From assembly GCA_003663055.1 (NCBI GenBank), contig QMZF01000039.1, forward strand, positions 1 to 7,421: a DNA stretch of 7,421 bases, written 5' to 3'. The notes beneath the pieces were generated by a model. That model was given only the letters and a program-made list of their open reading frames with translations, made no database searches and was not told the DNA's origin. Position numbers and translations under genes: made by a program. How positions within the stretch are numbered: position 1 is the stretch's first letter; each line of letters starts with the position of its first letter. Of this stretch, positions 1 through 5,013 are shown piece by piece. The stretch comes from Archaeoglobales archaeon. Its GTDB lineage: Archaea; Halobacteriota; Archaeoglobi; Archaeoglobales; Archaeoglobaceae.

Positions 1-83
1 CCCTTAGTCCAATACAGCAAAGGGTTCACATAGGTGACAGCTTCATGAAAATTTGCAAACAGCTTATTTACGTGAATGTGCAT
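1..83 (-). CDS. Possible 5' fragment of a leftward ORF running off the window
   Basis: Read leftward from an ATG at 81-83, the frame is open to the window edge, about 27 codons, beginning MHIHVNKLFANFHEAVTY. An in-frame TAG lies just upstream (87-89), so this would be the first possible start. Against a real gene: the start lies only 8 bases from the start of the divergent DUF6125-like gene, and its first codons cover that gene's TATA box. No promoter for this frame is obvious inside the neighbouring gene. The rightward frame that begins at base 1 stops at 31-33 (TAG) and could equally be a gene end. I do not recognise the sequence. Confidence 0.2.
   Translation of the reverse strand, partial: MHIHVNKLFANFHEAVTYVNPLLYWTK
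63..70 (+). promoter_or_regulatory. TATA box of the DUF6125-like gene
   Basis: The sequence CTTATTTA is centred about 26 bases upstream of the ATG at 92. Archaeal transcription normally begins about 25-27 bases after the box centre, so the transcript would start at or next to the start codon and be leaderless. No Shine-Dalgarno sequence stands before the ATG, which fits. Confidence 0.5.
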
Positions 84-91
84 GATCTACC

Positions 92-592
92 ATGAAGCCG
101 GATTTGAAGCCAGAGGAAAAGGACGAGTACATAAGCTTTCTGCTGAGGCAATACAGGCTCGTCGATGCTTTATGGTTTCTGGCTGTTGAAGACAGGTTTG
201 GGCTCGACGCAGCTGTAGAGCTAAACGAGAAAATCTGGGAAGACATTGGCAGGAGATCTGCAAGAGAGATTAAGAGGAGGTTTAAAATCGAGGAAAAGGG
301 TTTGAAGGGATTTGTGAAAGCTATCAAGTACTTCCCGTGGACTGTCATTGTTGGTTATGAGATAGAAGAGAATGGCGATAAGGTTACAATAAAAGTTCCA
401 AGCTGTCCTCCGCAGGTGGCGAGGATTAAGAGTGGTAGGGGAGAATTTCCGTGCAAGGAGATGCACCTCAGAGAGTTCAGAGCATTTGCGGCAGAAATAG
501 ATGAGAGGATAGAAGTCAGATGCATCTTTGCCCCTCCAGACAAGCATCCCGAAAACTGCTTCTGCATGTGGGAGTTCGGATTAAAATCTTAA
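92..592 (+). CDS. DUF6125-like protein with a cysteine-rich C-terminal half
   Basis: A 166-residue soluble protein with no signal peptide or membrane segment. The first 80 residues are charged and probably helical, with an aromatic patch around residues 22-36. The second half carries five cysteines (C105, C121, C144, C156, C158) with H125 and H152, and ends in a CFCMWEF motif. This layout matches my memory of the DUF6125 family found in archaea and anaerobic bacteria, which is distantly related to the L-2-amino-thiazoline-4-carboxylic acid hydrolase fold. The activity is not established. The cysteines could bind a metal or take part in thiol chemistry, which is inference. An in-frame TGA at 83-85 and the TATA position fix the start at 92. 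The gene stands alone and converges on the deacylase gene. Confidence 0.75.
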   Translation: MKPDLKPEEKDEYISFLLRQYRLVDALWFLAVEDRFGLDAAVELNEKIWEDIGRRSAREIKRRFKIEEKGLKGFVKAIKYFPWTVIVGYEIEENGDKVTIKVPSCPPQVARIKSGRGEFPCKEMHLREFRAFAAEIDERIEVRCIFAPPDKHPENCFCMWEFGLKS

Positions 593-602
593 GATCTGTT
601 GA

Positions 603-616
603 CGGCTAAAGCCTAT
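603..616. terminator. Short hairpin between convergent genes, possible terminator
   Basis: GGCTAAAGCC (603-612) can fold into a four-base-pair stem with a two-base loop, in the 24-base gap between two convergent genes. Pyrimidine-rich sequence follows on the plus strand, but there is no strong T run. This is a weak candidate for a bidirectional end signal. Confidence 0.2.
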
Positions 617-1066
617 TCACTTTCTTATCCTCGCTACAATTGCCCCATCTTTCAAGATCTCGGAAGGAGAGATCAGAAGCAGATGCTTTTCATCCCCTCC
701 GCCACCATAAACCCTCTCATTCTTTAGAACCCTTTCATCAAGGATTACTTTGCAGTCATGTCCTATAGGGGGAACACCACCAGCAGGAAAATCAGTGAGA
801 TGTAAAACTTCCCCTCTTCCTGCAATTCTTATGCTTTTTCCGAACATATTTTCAATTCTCTTTAAATCAACTGATGATGTGCCGTCAACGATTGCAATCA
901 CAGCTTCGTCTTCAGCAACGAGAACAATGGACTTTATTATCTGCCTTTTACTGCAACCAAGCTCCTCAGCAGCCTCGTTAACAGTTGAAGCTTTTCTTAC
1001 TTCTATGATCTCTGCATCGATGCTTTTCTCTCTAATATAATTCTTAAGCCACTCAACACCCTTCAT
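617..1066 (-). CDS. YbaK/ProX-type aminoacyl-tRNA deacylase
   Basis: A 149-residue single-domain protein of the YbaK / aminoacyl-tRNA editing superfamily, whose members hydrolyse mischarged aminoacyl-tRNAs in trans (for example Cys-tRNAPro or Ala-tRNAPro). K45 in the IIKSIVL segment corresponds to the catalytic lysine of YbaK and ProXp proteins. The conserved glycine-rich GGVPPIGH motif is at residues 96-103, and a second glycine cluster (GGGG, 121-124) lies near the C-terminus. The length is normal for a free-standing enzyme. Substrate specificity cannot be read from the sequence. The start is 15 bases after the end of the upstream TIGR04076-type gene, with a GGGG run 4 bases before the ATG as a weak ribosome binding site. 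It is therefore probably read from that gene's promoter as the second gene of a small operon. Confidence 0.88.
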   Translation of the reverse strand: MKGVEWLKNYIREKSIDAEIIEVRKASTVNEAAEELGCSKRQIIKSIVLVAEDEAVIAIVDGTSSVDLKRIENMFGKSIRIAGRGEVLHLTDFPAGGVPPIGHDCKVILDERVLKNERVYGGGGDEKHLLLISPSEILKDGAIVARIRK

Positions 1067-1081
1067 TTTTCCCCGATAATT

Positions 1082-1307
1082 CTAAATCTCAGTGTTTTCT
1101 GGATCCGGGCACTGAAGAACTTCTACGGCGTTTATCCAGCCTTCTGTTTCTCTGTATGCTGCCGTAATGTATGGAATTAAGGCCGATAGAGCGTATATGC
1201 AGATCTTGCCCTTTACAACCGGATCTTCAACTTCGATTGTATCTCTTTTCGTAGCCAGCATAGCACTTTCCCTTCACGTCTTCTACGATAATTTTCAGCC
1301 TGTACAT
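1082..1307 (-). pseudogene. TIGR04076 family protein, broken by one frameshift
   Basis: From the ATG at 1305-1307 the first frame reads MYRLKIIVEDVKGKCYAGYEK and soon hits TGA. The next frame continues as DTIEVEDPVVKGKICIYALS, then a tyrosine-rich middle, then CPDPENTEI and TAG at 1082-1084. Together these give a complete protein of about 75 residues with the marks I associate with TIGR04076: an N-terminal beta strand, an early Cys-X-X-Gly turn, a G-D-x-x-x-V element, a Cys-containing helix and the near-terminal CPDPEN motif. The total of 226 bases is one over a multiple of three. The break falls at about 1242-1250, where the family usually has Gly-Asp, so a 2-base loss in a G run is the simplest cause. 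Promoter, start and stop are intact. The function of the family is unknown to me. Confidence 0.72.
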
Positions 1308-1324
1308 GTTGAATGTTAACCAAA

Positions 1325-1340
1325 GATATTTTTAAAATTT
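1325..1340 (-). promoter_or_regulatory. TATA box of the TIGR04076-deacylase operon
   Basis: On the minus strand this reads AAATTTTAAAAATATC, centred about 26 bases before the ATG at 1307. It predicts a leaderless transcript carrying the broken TIGR04076 gene and then the deacylase gene. Confidence 0.55.
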
Positions 1341-1394
1341 CGGCCCTGTTTCATCATACTTGGAATTTCACCTCCACCATATAACCCTTACCAA

Positions 1395-1885
1395 CTAACC
1401 CGAAGCTTGTTCAGATAAACACCTCCAGTAGTTATCGAAAGCAATAAAACTATCCAACCAGCTCCGAACTGAATCAAAAGCTATTGAAGGGAAGTATGTT
1501 TCGTATTTCAATCCTAACCTTTTCAAAGCCGTAAATACGGAATCCCCGATCAACAACAATTTCTGGCCTATTTCCGCAGTATTTTAGGACTTCTTTGAGG
1601 AAAACGTAAGCATGAAAGCTTGTTCTACTTCTGAAGCCCATATAGCTAAGCATTCATCAGTATCAACATCTACAGCAGTCCATACAAATATCTGATTGTT
1701 TTCTAAACTTTAGCTTTGTTTCGTCTATAGCAATAAGCCTCTTTAAAACTTTCTTAAGCCTATGGTAGTATATTCTGACTATTCATGGCTTATCTCTTCG
1801 AATAGAGATAGAAAATCACTCGTTTTTCTCAAAGAAAGGCCAAAGAAGTATAATAGAGCGCTAATATCTTAATTCTACTTGACAT
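1395..1885 (-). pseudogene. Decayed IS6-like DDE transposase remnant
   Basis: Read leftward with at least four or five frame changes, the stretch gives a recognisable archaeal transposase. It starts MSSRIKILALYY and continues FFGLSLRKTSDFLSLFEEIS, then IVRIYYHRLKKVLK, then LIAIDETKLKF with the first catalytic Asp. Next come FVWTAVDVDTDECLAIWAS, then FHAYVFLKEVLKYCGNRP, then IVVDRG with the second Asp, then LKRLGLKYETYF, FDSVRSWLDSFIAFDNYW and a TAG at 1395-1397. The segment that should hold the catalytic Glu (the N-A-V-E-R-F-F region of relatives) is missing between LKYETYF and FDSVRSW, so the copy is shortened and cannot be active. Relatives are about 230 residues long. The family name is from memory. 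No clear terminal inverted repeats or target duplication were found. It lies between the DUF92 and TIGR04076 genes. Confidence 0.75.
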
Positions 1886-1900
1886 CACCGGTTTTTAGAT

Positions 1901-2506
1901 TCAAAATAAAAGGCAGAGTAGCCCCGCAGATAGGGTAGCAAAGAAATTTACTCCTGCGTTGGTCAACAAACCCTTTTGTTCAAGCGTTGCACCCAAGATG
2001 CTGTCAATATGCACACCAATAAAGCCCGCTATGAACACGATCGCAGCGCCCGAAGGATCGATTATTCCGGCAATAGCAGCAACTATGGCAACAATCGAGC
2101 AACCTACAATGGCAGCGATTTCCCCTTTTAGTGATACACCTCCGCTAACTCCTGCCGGTACCCTCTTGAAATTTGTAATTAAATAAACCTTCTCAGACGT
2201 TTTTCCAATCTCGCTTGCCATCGTATCACCCAAAGCTGCAGCAACGGAGGCTACGAACGCTAGGCTGAAGGCGGGATAGTTGTAAAATCCGTAGTTTATC
2301 GCAAAGAATAGGGCTGGCAGGCTGTTGGAGAATACGTTTGCGTAACCTCTCGCACCGCCAGCGGGTTCTGCAATACCCCTCTGAAGCTTTATGGGGTAGC
2401 GATATTTAGTTGATGCACTTCCCAAAGCGTAAAACATAAGCAGAGTCAGAAAGAACCTGATGTCTGTAAAGACGATGACGAGCGTCCCTATAAGCGTGGC
2501 ACTCAA
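1901..2506 (-). CDS. DUF92 membrane protein, C-terminal part (split by frameshift)
   Basis: This 201-codon frame holds most of a DUF92 (COG1836 / TIGR00297-type) integral membrane protein of unknown biochemical role. Family motifs are plain: GARGYANVFSN (residues 51-61), ALGDTMASEIG (91-101), GVSGGVSLKGE (119-129) and a C-terminal HIDSILGATLEQKG block, separated by hydrophobic helices. The only in-frame start is a TTG at 2504-2506. It lies inside the first DUF92 helix, because the codons before it in this frame read VADESGL and continue the family signature without a break. The true protein therefore begins further upstream in the neighbouring frame (see 2503-3084). Read as one gene, it would be about 394 residues. 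The decayed transposase begins only 15 bases past the stop. Confidence 0.8.
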   Translation of the reverse strand: MSATLIGTLVIVFTDIRFFLTLLMFYALGSASTKYRYPIKLQRGIAEPAGGARGYANVFSNSLPALFFAINYGFYNYPAFSLAFVASVAAALGDTMASEIGKTSEKVYLITNFKRVPAGVSGGVSLKGEIAAIVGCSIVAIVAAIAGIIDPSGAAIVFIAGFIGVHIDSILGATLEQKGLLTNAGVNFFATLSAGLLCLLF

Positions 2507-3084
2507 CAGCCCGCTTTCATCGGCAACCCCGACTTGGTTGCGGCCAAACTTAGAGCGAAGGCTATTGTGAAGGCCATTGCAAGCTCGAGCAACGTTGTTT
2601 TTAAGGCGTAAATTGTGAATATCAGATACGTCGTAGCTGCAGCGAGTAGGAGAGTTGTTCTCTTGTCACTTTTAGTTTCTACGCTCTCTACAAGCGAGGC
2701 TGCAAGTGCCCCCGTCAGTGAAAGAAAGAAAAGATAGTCAAAGCTAAAGCTTTGCTTCGTCGCATGGTAAAAATAGACGAAGTACGCTAAACCACAAGCG
2801 GTAAACAGGATTATGTTCTTGATCGCTCCTCTCTCTCCATGAAACGCCGACAGAAATACAGCAGCTCCAATAACACTTCTGGGAATTCCTACAAGCATCG
2901 TGGAAGTTATAGCTGCTGCAAGCAAAAGCGTATTGAAGTAGGAAGTACAGGGATTGACTCCAGTGATCCTTAGTTCGGTCTCTCTAACAAGACCATAGGC
3001 AAGGAAAATGGAAATTGTAAGACCGATAATTACCTTTTCGGGCAGAATAGGTATGAGTATGGCTAGAAGTATGAGCAGGAACAT
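2503..3084 (-). CDS. DUF92 membrane protein, N-terminal part (split by frameshift)
   Basis: This frame encodes about 193 residues, almost entirely hydrophobic segments (roughly five or six membrane helices), ending ATKSGLPMKAGC at TGA 2503-2505. Longer archaeal DUF92 proteins, as I recall, carry such an N-terminal membrane extension before the DUF92 domain. The last residues ATKSG join smoothly to VADESGLLSATLIG of the next frame if one G is added, so both frames are halves of one gene. I choose the ATG at 3082-3084 over the TTG at 3088-3090, because the TATA box centre is 26 bases before this ATG and a leaderless message would begin there. It is transcribed away from the cis-prenyltransferase-like gene. 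Confidence 0.72.
   Translation of the reverse strand: MFLLILLAILIPILPEKVIIGLTISIFLAYGLVRETELRITGVNPCTSYFNTLLLAAAITSTMLVGIPRSVIGAAVFLSAFHGERGAIKNIILFTACGLAYFVYFYHATKQSFSFDYLFFLSLTGALAASLVESVETKSDKRTTLLLAAATTYLIFTIYALKTTLLELAMAFTIAFALSLAATKSGLPMKAGC
2527..2530 (-). other. Frameshift site in a G run of the DUF92 gene
   Basis: On the minus strand the run GGGG follows ACC AAG TC. With five Gs the reading becomes T-K-S-G-V-A-D-E-S-G-L-L-S-A-T-L, which joins both DUF92 halves in one frame. The pieces from 1901 to 3084 total 1184 bases, one short of a multiple of three. A one-base loss by replication slippage or a homopolymer read error explains this. Confidence 0.65.
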
Positions 3085-3106
3085 CGGCAAGGGTTAAGTA
3101 CGGCAA

Positions 3107-3116
3107 GTTAAAAATC
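3107..3116 (-). promoter_or_regulatory. TATA box of the DUF92 gene
   Basis: On the minus strand this reads GATTTTTAAC, centred about 26 bases before the ATG at 3084. It lies in the 38-base divergent gap. No equally good box is seen 26 bases upstream of the rightward gene starting at 3123, where only GGGTTAAGTA occurs. Confidence 0.5.
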
Positions 3117-3122
3117 TTACCG

Positions 3123-3707
3123 ATGCTTGATTTCATCCAAGCAATCAGAGCCATTTACACAAGGCGCCTTGAAAATAAAGTTGCCAAAGGTAGATTGCCC
3201 CGCCATATAATGATCGTTGCCGATGACATGCATGTAGAAAAGTTTTCCGACTTCGCTGTCTGGTGCGAGAAGTTCGGAATTGAGGAGATAACAATATGCG
3301 TTCAAGAGCTTACACCAGAACTGGAAAAATTTGCTGAAATTCTCAATTGTAGGCTAACACGAGGTTTTGATAAACAAGAAAGATTAGAAAAAATTAAGCT
3401 CAACATAGTAGCCCTAAGCGGTAGGGCTGAGATTATTGAAGCTGTAAAAAGACTGGCTGAACTCGTTGAAAAAGGGGAACTAAACCCCGATGAAGTCGAT
3501 GAAAAACTATTCGAGGCGCATTTAAGAATAAAATCTCCTCCAGACCTTATAATAAGAGCTGGAGCGCAAATACCTGACTTTCTAATCTGGCAGAGCATAT
3601 ACAGCGAACTCCACTTCCTCGATACCGATTGGAAAAGCTTTAGATACATAGACTTTCTCCGCTGCCTGAGGGACTACCAGAGGAGGGAGCGCAGATATGG
3701 AAAGTAA
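3123..3707 (+). CDS. Divergent cis-prenyltransferase (UppS-family) homologue, NgBR/Nus1-like
   Basis: A 194-residue member of the undecaprenyl/dehydrodolichyl diphosphate synthase family. Visible family marks are PRHIMIVADD (26-35, aligned with the PRHIAIIMDGN block), DLIIRAG (141-147), FLIWQSIYSELHF (153-165), W170 and a terminal RERRYGK. Much of the catalytic machinery is missing. The first Asp (D34) remains, but the following Gly-Asn-x-Arg is replaced by DMHV. The S-x-E-N-W motif becomes QELTPEL. The stretch after RAG is shortened, losing the E-x-R-x-S diphosphate ligands. The terminal RYG matches the RxG motif that Nus1/NgBR-type subunits supply to a catalytic partner. It is probably a non-catalytic subunit of a two-protein enzyme making polyprenyl glycan carrier lipid. 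I recall a two-component enzyme of this kind from Methanosarcina. It is first in an operon with the PUA gene, overlapping it by 11 bases. Confidence 0.8.
   Translation: MLDFIQAIRAIYTRRLENKVAKGRLPRHIMIVADDMHVEKFSDFAVWCEKFGIEEITICVQELTPELEKFAEILNCRLTRGFDKQERLEKIKLNIVALSGRAEIIEAVKRLAELVEKGELNPDEVDEKLFEAHLRIKSPPDLIIRAGAQIPDFLIWQSIYSELHFLDTDWKSFRYIDFLRCLRDYQRRERRYGK
3682..3687 (+). promoter_or_regulatory. Shine-Dalgarno site of the PUA-domain gene
   Basis: GGAGGG lies 9 bases before the ATG at 3697, inside the end of the upstream coding region. It supports starting the PUA gene at 3697, with its 11-base overlap. The contrast with the leaderless first genes of this window suggests that internal operon genes use ribosome binding sites. 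Confidence 0.6.
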
Positions 3708-4167
3708 CCTAAAACTCGTCAGGGCTATTGCAGATTATCAATTCGGGAGAGGAGCTGGAAGGGCTCTATTCCCCGAAACGTGCAAGTTCATCATGTCTTC
3801 TACGGGTAGAATAAGACAGATTGTTGATGGAGATATGAGAATAGCGACTATAAAACCCGAAACCGGACTTTTAACTATAAGCGTTGAAGGGGCCAGGAGA
3901 CTCCACAGACTCTTTCCTTATCCAAAGCTGAGGGTAGTTGTTATGAATGAAGTTTCTGAATTCATAGCAGAGGGTAGGAGCGTGTTTGCCAAGCATGTTG
4001 TCGATGTGGATGATGAGATAAGACCAAACGATGAGGTAATAGTTGTAAATGAGGAGGACGAATTGCTTGCTACTGGAAAGGCTGTACTTTCAGCAAAGGA
4101 GATGCTTGAGATGAGAAGAGGTGTTGCCGTTAGTATCAGGTATAGCTTGAAGGATGTGAAAGAATGA
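3697..4167 (+). CDS. PUA-domain protein like the C-terminus of archaeosine tRNA enzymes
   Basis: A 156-residue protein with two small domains. Residues 1-75 (IADYQFGRGAGRALFP, then SSTGRIRQIVDG and TGLLTISVEGARRL) resemble the C2-type domain that precedes PUA in archaeosine tRNA-guanine transglycosylase and archaeosine synthase. Residues 76-150 form a PUA RNA-binding domain with the typical EGRSVFAKHVVDVDDEIRP segment (92-110), NDEVIVVNEEDELLATGKA (111-129) and the terminal RRGVAVSIR strand. The catalytic TIM barrel of the transglycosylase is absent, and the protein starts and ends cleanly, so it is a stand-alone RNA-binding module and not a fragment. A role in tRNA or rRNA modification or recognition is inferred from the domain only. 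It is second in the operon and shares ATGA with the next gene. Confidence 0.85.
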   Translation: MESNLKLVRAIADYQFGRGAGRALFPETCKFIMSSTGRIRQIVDGDMRIATIKPETGLLTISVEGARRLHRLFPYPKLRVVVMNEVSEFIAEGRSVFAKHVVDVDDEIRPNDEVIVVNEEDELLATGKAVLSAKEMLEMRRGVAVSIRYSLKDVKE

Positions 4168-4571
4168 AGAAATACATGATCAGTCCCGATAGAAAGAAAC
4201 TCATAATAAAAAACGACTCGATAGTTGACAAGCACTTGAGGTTTGATGGAGAAGTTATCGCAGGAATGTACACGAGCTTTTGGGGAAATATAGAGGCTGA
4301 TGAAGTTTACCTCGGTAAGGGCTGTACAGTAAACGGTACGATAAGGTGCAAAAAAGCAGTAATAGGCGCGTACACTCGCTTTAACGAAGTTATCGCAACT
4401 GGAGACGTTATAATCATGGACGGTTGCGTCGGGAATGTTATAAAGGCTTCAGGAGACGTAAAAATCGGAAACGCCGTTGTAAGCGTCGTTGAAACGGATG
4501 GTTTTGTCATGATAGACGGGGCGGCAAAGCTTGGCAGACTCGTAGCAAGAAAGGTTGTAGCTAGGGGTTAA
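4164..4571 (+). CDS. Bactofilin-like beta-helix (polymer-forming) protein
   Basis: A 135-residue protein made of short repeating strands with alternating hydrophobic residues and Gly/Asp/Asn turns (for example EVYLGKGCTVNGTIRCKKAVIGAYTRF from about residue 47, then EVIATGDVIIMDGCVGNVIKASGDVKIG). This pattern fits the bactofilin/DUF583 type of beta-helix, whose bacterial members polymerise into cytoskeletal filaments. It has no membrane segment, and the whole length is one repeat domain after an N-terminal lead of about 25 residues. The start overlaps the PUA stop (ATGA) and follows a weak GAAGGATG ribosome site. It is the last gene of the three-gene operon. A scaffold for membrane or cell-envelope work would suit the lipid-carrier gene two positions upstream, but that is inference. 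A gamma-carbonic-anhydrase or acyltransferase-like hexapeptide protein is the main alternative. Confidence 0.7.
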   Translation: MKKYMISPDRKKLIIKNDSIVDKHLRFDGEVIAGMYTSFWGNIEADEVYLGKGCTVNGTIRCKKAVIGAYTRFNEVIATGDVIIMDGCVGNVIKASGDVKIGNAVVSVVETDGFVMIDGAAKLGRLVARKVVARG

Positions 4572-4577
4572 CGAAAG

Positions 4578-4586
4578 ATTTTAAAC
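4578..4586 (+). promoter_or_regulatory. TATA box of the thioredoxin-nitrilase operon
   Basis: ATTTTAAAC, centred about 25 bases before the ATG at 4606, lies in the 34-base gap after the bactofilin-like gene. It predicts a leaderless transcript beginning at the first ATG, with no ribosome binding site before it. Confidence 0.5.
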
Positions 4587-4605
4587 AAGACTGGAGTGTA
4601 ATCTT

Positions 4606-5013
4606 ATGATGGACGAGCTTGAAAAAATTAGGGAGAGAAAGCTGAAAAAGCTAATGGCTAAGTTTTCAAAAACGGGAGGAGAGAGCATGACAAAACCTAT
4701 CGAGCTTAATGCGGGCAACTTTGAAGAGGTTATATCGAGCAACGAAAACGTTGTCGTAGACTTCTGGGCGGAATGGTGCGCGCCATGCAAAATAATTGCC
4801 CCAATAATAGAGGAGCTAGCGAAGGAGTACGCTGGAAAGGTCGTATTTGCAAAGCTCGATACAGACAGAAACCAGTTAATCGCTCTTCAATTTGGAATAT
4901 CAGCAATTCCAACGCTGATTTACTTTAAAAGAGGAAAGCCAGTCGATTCCATCGTTGGAGCCTTACCAAAGAGGGAACTAAAACACTGGATAGAGAAGAA
5001 CCTACAAGCATGA
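4606..5013 (+). CDS. Thioredoxin with charged N-terminal extension
   Basis: A 135-residue cytoplasmic thiol-disulfide oxidoreductase. The thioredoxin fold spans about residues 29-135. The active site is FWAEWCAPCK, with redox cysteines C58 and C61, the buried Asp in VVDFW (D52) and the cis-proline of AIPT (P102). Residues 1-27 are an extra lysine- and glutamate-rich helix (DELEKIRERKLKKLM) that canonical thioredoxins lack. I recall similar extensions in other archaeal thioredoxins and at the N-terminus of PDCD5-like proteins. Two starts are possible: ATG 4606 fits the TATA box as a leaderless start, and ATG 4687 has GGAGG 7 bases before it and would give a standard 108-residue thioredoxin. 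It shares ATGA with the nitrilase-family gene, so the two are probably translated together. Confidence 0.93.
   Translation: MMDELEKIRERKLKKLMAKFSKTGGESMTKPIELNAGNFEEVISSNENVVVDFWAEWCAPCKIIAPIIEELAKEYAGKVVFAKLDTDRNQLIALQFGISAIPTLIYFKRGKPVDSIVGALPKRELKHWIEKNLQA
4675..4679 (+). promoter_or_regulatory. Internal Shine-Dalgarno site before an alternative thioredoxin start
   Basis: GGAGG lies 7 bases before an in-frame ATG at 4687, the exact point where the conserved thioredoxin domain begins. It could allow a second, shorter product from the same message. It also encodes Gly-Gly of the linker, so chance is possible. Confidence 0.35.

Noticed and set aside
64..348. Leftward open frame of 94 codons overlapping the DUF6125-like gene
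   Set aside because: It lies antisense inside a recognised gene, is rich in Ser/Phe/Leu as reverse frames of such genes are, and has no promoter of its own.
221..567. Two further leftward open frames inside the DUF6125-like gene
   Set aside because: Antisense shadows with no family features; the plus-strand frame has the conserved cysteine pattern.
750..1040. Rightward open frame of 96 codons across the deacylase gene
   Set aside because: The leftward frame encodes all YbaK motifs including K45; the rightward one is an antisense shadow.
1395..1900. Terminal inverted repeats and target duplication of the transposase remnant
   Set aside because: Comparing both flanks gave only a scattered partial match around ATACTTGGAATT, too weak to call element ends.
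3302..3649. Leftward open frames within the cis-prenyltransferase-like gene
   Set aside because: Serine-rich antisense frames with no motif; the plus-strand gene is in a tight operon.
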